The notes under the pieces: model-generated
Database searches by the model: none
Told to the model about the DNA's origin: nothing
Seen by the model: only the letters and a program-made list of their open reading frames with translations
Program-made: the position numbers and the translations under genes
Assembly: GCA_963798505.1 (NCBI GenBank)
Contig: CAWCTX010000018.1
Span: 1-64,000, forward strand
DNA: 64,000 nt
Source of the DNA: CAVWSM01 sp963798505
GTDB lineage: Bacteria; Actinomycetota; Actinomycetes; Jiangellales; Jiangellaceae
Direction of reading: 5' to 3'
Shown here: one piece after another, positions 10,035 to 18,139 of the stretch
How the letters are laid out: the number at the start of each line of letters is the position of its first letter
How positions within the stretch are numbered: the stretch's first letter is position 1

Positions 10035-10472
10035 TCAGCTCACGCCGGTGCGGACGTAGGTGACAAGCGAGTCGCGCTCCACTTCGAGCTCGCCGATGCG
10101 CGATTTGACGATGTCGCCGATGCTGACGATGCCGTGTAGCTCGCCGTCCACAAGGACCGGCACGTGCCGGATGCGCTTCTCGGTCATGAGGGCGGAGATC
10201 TCGTCGATGTGGGTGCCCAGCGCCGCCACGTAAACGTCGGGGGTCATGATCGCCGACACCGGCTCGGACAGGATCACGGCGCCGCGCTCGGCCAGAGAGC
10301 GGACGATGTCACGCTCCGAGACGATGCCGTCCACGCCCTTGCCATCGCGCGACACGACGACGGCTCCGATCTTCCGCTCAGCCAGGAGGGCCAGGAGGTC
10401 GCGCACGGTCGCTTCGGGCGCCACCGTGACGACGAGCTCGCCCTTGAAGTTGATCACATCGGAGATCCGCAT
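10035..10472 (-). CDS. CBS-domain pair protein
   Basis: This 145-residue soluble protein consists of two CBS motifs (about residues 10-65 and 75-135), with characteristic TVRDLLALLAERKIGAVVVS, GIVSERDIVR, MTEKRIRHVPVLVDG and GIVSIGDIVKSRI. Such stand-alone Bateman modules bind adenosine nucleotides and act as regulatory or energy-sensing proteins, often within stress regulons. It has no catalytic domain. Its stop is only 2 bases from the stop of the convergent FtsX-like gene. It is likely monocistronic from the 235-base gap before msiK. Confidence 0.9.
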   Translation of the reverse strand: MRISDVINFKGELVVTVAPEATVRDLLALLAERKIGAVVVSRDGKGVDGIVSERDIVRSLAERGAVILSEPVSAIMTPDVYVAALGTHIDEISALMTEKRIRHVPVLVDGELHGIVSIGDIVKSRIGELEVERDSLVTYVRTGVS

Positions 10473-10708
10473 CGTGTCCTCCCTGGGGAACGGGGGCGGG
10501 CGTGTGCTTGAGACCTAGACCGTAAAGCCTCCGAGGGTCTTCCGCATAGTGATCATCCCGAGCCGAGGCAGGTCTGTCCGAATCGTCACGCCTGGGCCTG
10601 ACTTCACGGGACCGTCATGGGCAGGTAACCTTCGGCCAACCGCCGAGCCCGGCGGCTTCCACTCGGATCGTCCGGCACGTACCTGCCGGTGGAAGGAACT
10701 GGTGCCGC

Positions 10709-11824
<1,116 letters not shown>

Positions 11825-11836
11825 GCTCCCTCCTCT

Positions 11837-11887
11837 GACGCAACGGCACCCCCCGTCGATAGGTTCGACGGGGGGTGCCGTTGCGTC
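11837..11887. terminator. 23-bp perfect hairpin after msiK; member of a repeated element
   Basis: The stem is GACGCAACGGCACCCCCCGT... (11837-11859) paired without mismatch to 11865-11887, around a 5-nt loop. Position, 13 bases after the msiK stop, fits a terminator, though it also lies ahead of the DUF4032 gene. The reverse complement of its left 43 bases is 38/43 identical to an element at 54171-54213. Confidence 0.8.
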
Positions 11888-11917
11888 GAAATCACGCTGG
11901 CGCGGCAGGATGCTGGC

Positions 11918-13156
11918 ATGCAGCTGCGCGTGCTCGCCTCGCCCGCCGAGCAGAAGGCTCTGCTCCAGCTCCCCTGGGACATGCCGCTGGCCGAGTGGCC
12001 AATTGCGTACGTGATCGCGCTCCCGCAGGGCATCTCTCGGCACGTCGTGCGGTTCTCACGGCTGGGCAGCGAGGTCTACGCGCTCAAAGAGGTCGTTGAG
12101 TCGTTTGCCGTCCGGGAGTACCGGTTGCTCCGAGACCTGCAGCGTGCCGGCGCGCCCGCGGTGCAGGCCGTCGGAGTGGTGACGGGCCGCGCAGCGCCGG
12201 ATGGCGAACCGCTCGACTCGGTGCTGGTGACGCGACACCTGTCGTACTCCCAGCCATACCGGTCGCTGTTGTCGCACACCATGCGGCCGGACACCCTGCA
12301 CCGGCTGATCGACGCGCAGATCGTGCTCATCGCGCGGCTTCACCTGCTCGGCTTCTTCTGGGGCGACTGCTCGCTGTCGAACACGCTGTTTCGCCGCGAC
12401 GCGGGCGCGTTCGCGGCGTACCTCGTCGACGCCGAGACCGGCGAGATCCAGCCGCAGCTCTCCGACGGGAAACGGGCGTACGACCTGGAGATCGCACGCG
12501 TCAACATCGCCGGTGAGCTCATGGACCTCGAAGCGGGCGGGATGCTCGACCCCGAGATCGACCCGGTGGACGTATCCGACCTCGTCGTGGAGCGCTACGA
12601 GAAGCTGTGGCAGGAGCTCACCGACTGGGAGGCGTTCGACGTCAACGATCTGTGGCGGATCTCGCGCCGTGTCGACCGGCTCAACGAGCTCGGCTTCGAC
12701 GTCGACGAGCTCGACATCGTCACCGACCTCGGCGGCCGCACCGTGCGGGTCCAGCCCAAGGTTGTCGACGCGGGACACCACTCGCGTCGGCTGCTTCGTC
12801 TCACCGGGCTCGACGTCGAGGAGAACCAGGCTCGCCGTCTGCTCAACGACCTCGACCAGTACCGCGCGACAACGGACCAGCAGGCCGAGGACGAGTCGGT
12901 TGTCGCCCACGAGTGGCTGACCCGGGTGTACGAGCCGGTGGTGCGGGCGGTGCCACGGGAGCTGCGGAAGTCGAGTGCACTGACGGCGCCGGAAGTGTTC
13001 CACGAGTTCCTGGAGCATCGGTGGTACCTGTCGGAAGACGCCGACAGCGAGGTGCCGATGCACACCGCCATCGATTCGTACGTCGACATGCTGCACGAGC
13101 GGGCTGCCGCGGTGCCCGTGCCCGACACTCCGGACGTGTCGCCTACGCCGCAGTGA
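11918..13156 (+). CDS. DUF4032 protein, kinase-like fold
   Basis: The 412-residue protein has a kinase-like N-terminal half resembling lipopolysaccharide (Kdo/WaaP-like) kinases: VVRFSRLGSEVYALKEV with the ATP-binding Lys, LHLLGFFWGDCSLSNTLF as the catalytic HxxxxxWGDxSxxN segment, and AYLVDAETGEI with the metal-binding Asp. The C-terminal half is the actinobacterial DUF4032 region. Its substrate is unknown. It starts 94 bases after msiK, beyond a hairpin, so it may have its own promoter. Its last 14 bases overlap the end of the convergent XRE gene. Confidence 0.85.
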   Translation: MQLRVLASPAEQKALLQLPWDMPLAEWPIAYVIALPQGISRHVVRFSRLGSEVYALKEVVESFAVREYRLLRDLQRAGAPAVQAVGVVTGRAAPDGEPLDSVLVTRHLSYSQPYRSLLSHTMRPDTLHRLIDAQIVLIARLHLLGFFWGDCSLSNTLFRRDAGAFAAYLVDAETGEIQPQLSDGKRAYDLEIARVNIAGELMDLEAGGMLDPEIDPVDVSDLVVERYEKLWQELTDWEAFDVNDLWRISRRVDRLNELGFDVDELDIVTDLGGRTVRVQPKVVDAGHHSRRLLRLTGLDVEENQARRLLNDLDQYRATTDQQAEDESVVAHEWLTRVYEPVVRAVPRELRKSSALTAPEVFHEFLEHRWYLSEDADSEVPMHTAIDSYVDMLHERAAAVPVPDTPDVSPTPQ

Positions 13157-13883
13157 TGTGTGAGGCGTGCCGCTGCAGATAGCGTCGCGCCAGCGGATCC
13201 GTGAGCGTGGCAAGCTCGTGCACCGGCGCCACCCAGTAGGTCCGCCCGTCGACTTCCACCGCCACGCGCCGCGCGACCTCGTCCGCTGAGGCCAGCCTCA
13301 CGCGTGCCGTGTGAATGCCTACGCCCGCAAGCAGCCAACCGTTGGGGCTCAGGGCGTCGATGTCCTCGCGCATTGCCACTGGCTCCGGCCCGAGCCCCGC
13401 TCGAAAGCCCAGGTGTGGGTCGAACACCCAGAACCGTCGCTCGCGCTGGCACCGTGCCAACGACTGGAGCGTGTCATCCGTGTCGGCGATCGCGAGCTCG
13501 GCAACCTCGACGACAACTGGCGCACCAAGCAACAGCGCGGCCGTGTTGCCGACCAGGCGGTAGTCAACCTCGTCCAGCCACGAGGCATAGGGCAATCCCA
13601 GCTCGCGAACCTGCCCGGCAAGTGATTTTCCGGCCTGCCGCTGCAGCGCCGCATCAACGATCCCATCGAGCGGCTCGAGGTCCATGCGCACACGGAAGCC
13701 GGCCGCAGCGAGCAGCCCCTCGAGGGCGGCGAGCGAAGGGATCACCACACCACGCTCGTACTTGTTGACGAGCGAGCGATGCACGCCCGCCCGCCTCGCG
13801 AGCTCAGTCTGTGACAGCCGCGCCCGGTGTCGAGCCCCAGCGAGCAGCTTGCCCATCCCGATTCGGTCCTTGCCAACAGCCAT
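13143..13883 (-). CDS. XRE-family helix-turn-helix regulator with C-terminal extension
   Basis: This product of about 246 residues begins MAVGKDRIGMGKLLAGARHR and carries a Cro/C1-type helix-turn-helix at about residues 10-65 (RLSQTELARRAGVHRSLVNK, PSLAALEGLLAAAGFRV). The remaining 170 residues have no recognised domain; they include ASWLDEVDYRLVGNTAALLL and an ending rich in Arg/His. The frame is open upstream to 13955, but ATG at 13883 places the helix-turn-helix at the usual distance. The layout (XRE domain plus unknown sensor or nuclease-like tail) is reminiscent of antitoxin-type regulators, but no toxin gene is adjacent. Confidence 0.75.
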   Translation of the reverse strand: MAVGKDRIGMGKLLAGARHRARLSQTELARRAGVHRSLVNKYERGVVIPSLAALEGLLAAAGFRVRMDLEPLDGIVDAALQRQAGKSLAGQVRELGLPYASWLDEVDYRLVGNTAALLLGAPVVVEVAELAIADTDDTLQSLARCQRERRFWVFDPHLGFRAGLGPEPVAMREDIDALSPNGWLLAGVGIHTARVRLASADEVARRVAVEVDGRTYWVAPVHELATLTDPLARRYLQRHASHITAA

Positions 13884-14024
13884 GCCGCCATGCTGGCCGG
13901 TCCATCGGGTTTGCCGGCCGGCCTCGATGACATCTGTGGAAGACGAAGGCAGCACCGCGGCGGTTGTGGACGGTTGGCTTGGAGTTGGACGTCCGCGGCG
14001 AGGGAAAGAACGCTGCCCGGGGCC

Positions 14025-14062
14025 GTCTCACCAGACGCCACGAAGTTGGCGTCTGGTGAGAC
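14025..14062. terminator. 16-bp perfect hairpin
   Basis: GTCTCACCAGACGCCA (14025-14040) pairs perfectly with 14047-14062 around loop CGAAGT. It lies 37 bases beyond the stop of the minus-strand alpha-glucosidase gene and before the XRE gene. It is a likely terminator for the glucosidase transcript. No T tract follows. Confidence 0.8.
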
Positions 14063-14098
14063 ACGCACTCGTCGCGACTCCCGCCGCGGAAACACGTG

Positions 14099-15766
14099 TC
14101 AGGCGGTGGTGAGCCACGCGGCGGCGTCACCGGGGAGCTGGCGGCCGTCGAGCGGCGCGGACGACAGCGCGACCGTGCCCCATGACTCGGGCAGCTCGAC
14201 AGGATCGTCGCCGAACGTGACGACGCTGCGCGCGTCGCCGCGCACGAAGACGAGGACGTCGTCGCGGCCCAACGAGTCGTCCCAGTCGAGGTCGCCGGCG
14301 AAATGGCCGCGACGCAGCCGCAGCGCCGCACGGTAGAGCGACAGCATGGACTGCGGGTCGCCGGCCTGGCGCGAGACTGCGTACGACTCGAACCACTCCG
14401 GCTGCGGCAGCCAGGGGGCGCCGCCGTCATCCGGCGAGAAGCCGTACGACGTCGCGGCGTCGGTTGTCCACGGCAGCGGGACGCGGCAACCGTCACGGCC
14501 GAACTCTGAGCCTGCCGACCGAAGGAAGATCGGGTCCTGGCGGGCGGCGTCAGGCAGGTCCATGACCTCGGGCAGCCCGAGCTCCTCGCCCTGGTAGAGG
14601 TAGGCCGCACCCGGGAGCGCGAGCATCAGCATGAGTGCCGCGCGCGCTCGGCGCTCCCCCAGCGGCACATCGACCGCCGCCCGCGAGCGCGCCAGGTTGA
14701 TGAGGTCACCGGTGTTGGTGCTGCCGAGCTCGGACTGGCCGAGCCGCGTCACCGTGCGGTGCACGTCATGGTTCGACAGCGTCCACGTCACCGTCGCGCC
14801 GCTTGCGGCCACGTCATGGAGGCCGCCGTCGATCGCGGTACGGAACTCCTTGGCACGCCACGGCGAGGCGAGCAGGTCGAAGAAGAACGCCTGCGGCAGC
14901 TCGTCGGGGCGCAGGTAGAGCGCCAGGTCGACGGCGCTCGGGACCCACACCTCACCGACGAGTGTGAGCGCGCGCTCCGGTCCGTACGAGTCGGCGAGCG
15001 CCCGCCACCGGCGGTGGATCTCGTGCACGTCCGGCCGGTTGAACATGTGGGCGTTGTAGTTGCTCGACCCGTCCTCGTGGGTCGGCCAGTCGGCGAGCTC
15101 AGGATGCTTCGCCATGCCGTGTGCGACGTCGATGCGCATCCCGTCGACTCCGCGGTCGAACCAGAACCGCAGGACCTCGTCGAAGTAGGCGACGACCTCG
15201 GGGTTGGCCCAGTCGAAGTCGGGCTGGCTGGAGTCGAAGATGTGCAGGTACCACTGGCCGGGGGTGCCATCAGGCTCCGTCACGCGGGTCCACGCCGGAC
15301 CGCCGAAGATCGACTGCCAGTTGTTGGGCGGCTCGGACCCATCGTGTCCGCGGCCGTCACGGAAGTGGAATCGCGCACGCTCCGGGCTGTCGGGCGCCGC
15401 GGTCAACGCCGCCCGGAACCAAGGGTGCTCGGACGAGCAGTGGTTGGGTACGAGGTCGAGCAGCACCCGCAGTCCCCGCGAGTGTGCCGCGTCGAGCAAC
15501 CTGTCGAAGCCGGCCAGCGTTCCGTACGCCGGCTCGACGTCCATGTAGTCGGCGATGTCGTAGCCGTGATCGCGCTGGGGCGACGGGTAGCACGGGTTGA
15601 GCCAGATGCCGTCGACGCCCAGCGCGGCGATGTGGTCGAGGTGAGCCTCGAGACCAGCGAGGTCACCGCGGCCGTCGCCATCGGCGTCGGCGAATGAGCG
15701 CAGGTAGACCTGGTAGACGACGCCGTCCTGCCACCAGGGCGCGGACGACCGCAGAGTCGGCTGCAT
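14099..15766 (-). CDS. GH13 alpha-glucosidase
   Basis: This 555-residue enzyme hydrolyses alpha-glucosidic bonds (maltose- or trehalose-type oligosaccharides) and is probably cytoplasmic, as there is no signal peptide. It shows WWQDGVVYQVYLRSFADADG, DLVPNHCSSEHPWF, nucleophile D213 in GMRIDVAHG, acid/base E272 in LVGEVW, and D334 in SNHDVHRT. These fit the GH13 subfamily of oligo-1,6/alpha-glucosidases. ATG at 15766 has AGGAG 9 bases upstream. It follows the LacI gene on the same strand, with an inverted-repeat operator between them. A close paralogue lies at 21091-22746. Confidence 0.92.
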   Translation of the reverse strand: MQPTLRSSAPWWQDGVVYQVYLRSFADADGDGRGDLAGLEAHLDHIAALGVDGIWLNPCYPSPQRDHGYDIADYMDVEPAYGTLAGFDRLLDAAHSRGLRVLLDLVPNHCSSEHPWFRAALTAAPDSPERARFHFRDGRGHDGSEPPNNWQSIFGGPAWTRVTEPDGTPGQWYLHIFDSSQPDFDWANPEVVAYFDEVLRFWFDRGVDGMRIDVAHGMAKHPELADWPTHEDGSSNYNAHMFNRPDVHEIHRRWRALADSYGPERALTLVGEVWVPSAVDLALYLRPDELPQAFFFDLLASPWRAKEFRTAIDGGLHDVAASGATVTWTLSNHDVHRTVTRLGQSELGSTNTGDLINLARSRAAVDVPLGERRARAALMLMLALPGAAYLYQGEELGLPEVMDLPDAARQDPIFLRSAGSEFGRDGCRVPLPWTTDAATSYGFSPDDGGAPWLPQPEWFESYAVSRQAGDPQSMLSLYRAALRLRRGHFAGDLDWDDSLGRDDVLVFVRGDARSVVTFGDDPVELPESWGTVALSSAPLDGRQLPGDAAAWLTTA

Positions 15767-15810
15767 ATGGGGTATCTCCTGAATCGGATCATTCGGGATC
15801 TGAAAGTTCT

Positions 15811-15823
15811 TGCAAGGATTGCA
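15811..15823. promoter_or_regulatory. Probable LacI-family operator before the alpha-glucosidase gene
   Basis: TGCAAGGATTGCA is an inverted repeat (TGCAA-3-TTGCA on the minus strand), with an extra CTTGCAAG palindrome overlapping it. It resembles MalR/AglR-type operators of actinobacteria. It lies 45-57 bases upstream of the glucosidase ATG and just past the LacI gene, so it suits local repression by that regulator. Confidence 0.6.
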
Positions 15824-15835
15824 CAACGGTGGGCT

Positions 15836-16879
15836 TCAGTCAGCCCTCGGTGCCGGCCCAGTCGATCCACGGACCACAAGCTCGGGGCGGAACAGGTACT
15901 CGCCCACCGGGGCCGGCGTGCCGGCGATCTCGTCGAGAAGTGCCTGGACGGCGGCGTTGCTCATGGCTTGCACGGATTGCCGCACCGTCGTCAACGGCGG
16001 GTCCGTGAAGGCCACCAGGGCACTGTCATCATAACCGACGACCGAGACGTCACCTGGCACGGCGAGCCCCCGCTGGCGCACCGCGCGGACGGCCCCGAGC
16101 GCCATCATGTCCGACGCGCAAACAATCCCGGTCACCCGGCGGTCGAGCAGTCTCGACGCGGCCAGCTGCCCGCCCTCCACGGTGAACAACGCCAGCTGGG
16201 CCATATCGTCGGCCTCCGCCTCGCTCCAGCCCAGCAGCCGGTGCGTGGCCGCCCGGAATCCCTCCAGCTTGCGCCGAACCGGGACGAACCGCTCAGGGCC
16301 TGCCGCCAGGCCGATCCGCTTGTGCCCCAGGGCAACCAGGTGCGCCACCGCAAGGTCGATCGCGGACCGGTCATCGTCGGAGATGAACGGCGCCTTGATG
16401 CCGTCGACGAAGCCGTTGACCAGCACGATCGGCAGCTTGCGATCGACGAGCGCCCGGTAGCGCTCATGGTCGGCCTTGCTGTCGGCGTGCCGCCCGGAGA
16501 TGAAGATGATCCCGGACACCCCGCGGTCGAGCAGGATCTCGACGTACTCGTCTTCGCTGATGCCGCCGGGGGTCTGGGTGCACAGCAGCGGCGTATACCC
16601 GTGTTGCGCCAGCGACGTCTCGATGACCTGGGCGAACACGGGGAAGATCGGGTTGTCCAGCTCGGGGACGACGAGGCCAACCAGACCCGCCGTTCGCGAC
16701 CGCAAGCGCTCCGGCCGCTCATACCCGAGCACGTCGATCGCGGTCACGACGGCGCGCCGGGTCTCCTGGCTGACCCCTGGCTTGCCGTTCAGCACGCGAC
16801 TCACCGTCGCCTCGCTCACCCCTGCCTGCGCGGCGATGTCGGCAAGCCTCGCGCGTGTCGGCGCAGCGCCATCGGTCAT
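15836..16879 (-). CDS. LacI-family sugar-responsive repressor
   Basis: The 347-residue regulator has the LacI helix-turn-helix (residues about 8-55: RLADIAAQAGVSEATVSRVL, NGKPGVSQETRRAV) and a periplasmic-binding-like effector domain (GLVGLVVPELDNPIF, GIIFISGRHADS, VVGYDDSALVAFTDPPLTTV). ATG at 16879 (MTDGAAPTRARL) is chosen because upstream codons fall in the regulatory gap. It is divergent from the malF remnant/malG genes and co-directional with the glucosidase. It probably represses both in the absence of an alpha-glucoside. Half sites TGCAA occur on both sides. Confidence 0.9.
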   Translation of the reverse strand: MTDGAAPTRARLADIAAQAGVSEATVSRVLNGKPGVSQETRRAVVTAIDVLGYERPERLRSRTAGLVGLVVPELDNPIFPVFAQVIETSLAQHGYTPLLCTQTPGGISEDEYVEILLDRGVSGIIFISGRHADSKADHERYRALVDRKLPIVLVNGFVDGIKAPFISDDDRSAIDLAVAHLVALGHKRIGLAAGPERFVPVRRKLEGFRAATHRLLGWSEAEADDMAQLALFTVEGGQLAASRLLDRRVTGIVCASDMMALGAVRAVRQRGLAVPGDVSVVGYDDSALVAFTDPPLTTVRQSVQAMSNAAVQALLDEIAGTPAPVGEYLFRPELVVRGSTGPAPRAD

Positions 16880-16921
16880 GACCGTGACCATATCGAGATG
16901 CTGCAACCTGTTTTCAGGCGG

Positions 16922-16940
16922 TGCAAAGTCTTGCTAGCGT
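16922..16940. promoter_or_regulatory. Operator overlapping a promoter for the truncated permease operon
   Basis: TGCAAAGTCTTGC contains GCAA-4-TTGC inverted half sites like those before the glucosidase. Directly adjoining is TAGCGT (16935-16940), a plausible -10 element on the plus strand. A ribosome-binding site CAGGAG at 16970-16975 follows, but no binding-protein gene comes after it: see the malF remnant. Confidence 0.45.
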
Positions 16941-17007
16941 CCGCCCTCGCTTGGGCCCATCCCGATGTCACAGGAGACAGACCTGCCACGACCCCCCGAC
17001 TGGGGGT

Positions 17008-17251
17008 ATGACGGTGATCCTGCACGGCACGATCTGGACGTTCAACATGTTCCCGATCATCTTCCTCATCACCGAAGGGCCGCCGGCCGGGCAGAGCGAG
17101 ATCCCTCGTCACCGGCGCCTACCGAGCAGCCTTCGAGGGCATTCGCGACTACTCGCTCGCATCGACCTACGGCGTACTCATCCTGTCCATGCTCATCGTC
17201 TTTGCCGCGCTCTATCGACGGATGTTGCGCCGCCACGGAGAGGTGTGGTGA
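17008..17251 (+). pseudogene. MalF-type sugar permease, C-terminal remnant only
   Basis: The readable piece starts TVILHGTIWTFNMFPIIFLI and, after a one-base shift near 17102, continues ILVTGAYRAAFEGIRDYSL to MLRRHGEVW and a TGA. This is the last 80 or so residues of a MalF/UgpA-type permease, which normally has about 300. No upstream coding for the first five helices or for a solute-binding protein exists between the operator and this piece. The stop overlaps the malG GTG (GTGA), the usual malF-malG junction. A deletion of two genes' worth of sequence, in the organism or in assembly, is the simplest explanation. Confidence 0.75.
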
Positions 17252-18108
17252 CGATGACCGCCGCCATCACCGCATCGCGCCGCCGCCGCTCCCGCGGATC
17301 GTCGGTGCTGCTGCACACCGGACTGATCGTCGCCAGCGCGATCGCGCTGCTGCCTGTCGCCTGGGTGTTGCTCACGTCCTTCAAGCCGGGGTACGCGACG
17401 CGCTCATCGGAGATCAGCCTGGTCAAGGACCCGACGCTGGCCAACTACGTGCACGTCCTCACCGAGACCGGCTTCCCGCGCTGGTTCCTCAACTCGGTGG
17501 TGGTCGCCGCCTTCACGATGCTCGTCGGCATCACGATCTCGGCGACGGCGGGGTACGCCGTGTCACGGTTCCGCTTTCCCGGGCGGCGCACCCTGCTGTG
17601 GACCTTCCTCGTCACGCAGATGTTCCCCATGGCCATCCTGATCGTGCCGATGTACGTGATCATGTCCCGGCTCGGGCTGCTCAACACGCCGGTCGCGCTA
17701 GTCCTGGCCAACTGCACGGTGCTGGTGCCGTTCTGCGCGTGGATGATGAAGGGCTACTTCGACACGATCCCGATGGAGATCGACGAAGCTGCGTCGTTGG
17801 ACGGACTCGGCCCGGTCAAGACGTTCTGGGTTGTGGTGCTGCCGCTAGCCAAGCCCGGGCTTGCCGTCACGGCGTTCTACACGTTCCTGACGGCGTGGGG
17901 CGAGGTGGCGTACGCGTCGGCGTTCATCCAGTCCGAGGACCGGTTCACGCTTGCGTACGGGCTGCAGCAGTTCGTCCCGCAGTTCAACCAGCAGTGGGAG
18001 TACCTCACGCCGGCGGCGGTGCTGATCACCATTCCTGCCGGAGTCGTGTTCTTCGTCGTCCAACGGCACCTCGTCGGCGGCCTCGTCGCCGGGAGCACGA
18101 AGGGCTGA
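17248..18108 (+). CDS. MalG-type carbohydrate ABC permease
   Basis: The 286-residue inner-membrane permease has six helices. It has the binding-protein-dependent transport EAA loop (EIDEAASLDGLGPVKTFWVV followed by PLAKPGLAV). It ends VQRHLVGGLVAGSTKG, a very common MalG C-terminus. GTG at 17248 overlaps the stop of the malF remnant. It needs MalF, a sugar-binding protein and an ATPase. MsiK (10.7 kb) could be the ATPase, but MalF and the binding protein are missing here, so the importer may not work as given. Alpha-glucosides are the likely substrate, judging from the flanking GH13 and LacI genes. Confidence 0.92.
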   Translation: MTMTAAITASRRRRSRGSSVLLHTGLIVASAIALLPVAWVLLTSFKPGYATRSSEISLVKDPTLANYVHVLTETGFPRWFLNSVVVAAFTMLVGITISATAGYAVSRFRFPGRRTLLWTFLVTQMFPMAILIVPMYVIMSRLGLLNTPVALVLANCTVLVPFCAWMMKGYFDTIPMEIDEAASLDGLGPVKTFWVVVLPLAKPGLAVTAFYTFLTAWGEVAYASAFIQSEDRFTLAYGLQQFVPQFNQQWEYLTPAAVLITIPAGVVFFVVQRHLVGGLVAGSTKG

Positions 18109-18139
18109 TCTGTCCGACCGGCATGCCACGATTGACCCC

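Noticed and set aside
14759..15697. Long antisense reading frame over the alpha-glucosidase
   Set aside because: High G+C content creates long open frames opposite real genes. It has the Arg/Gly/Val bias of a shadow frame and no motif.
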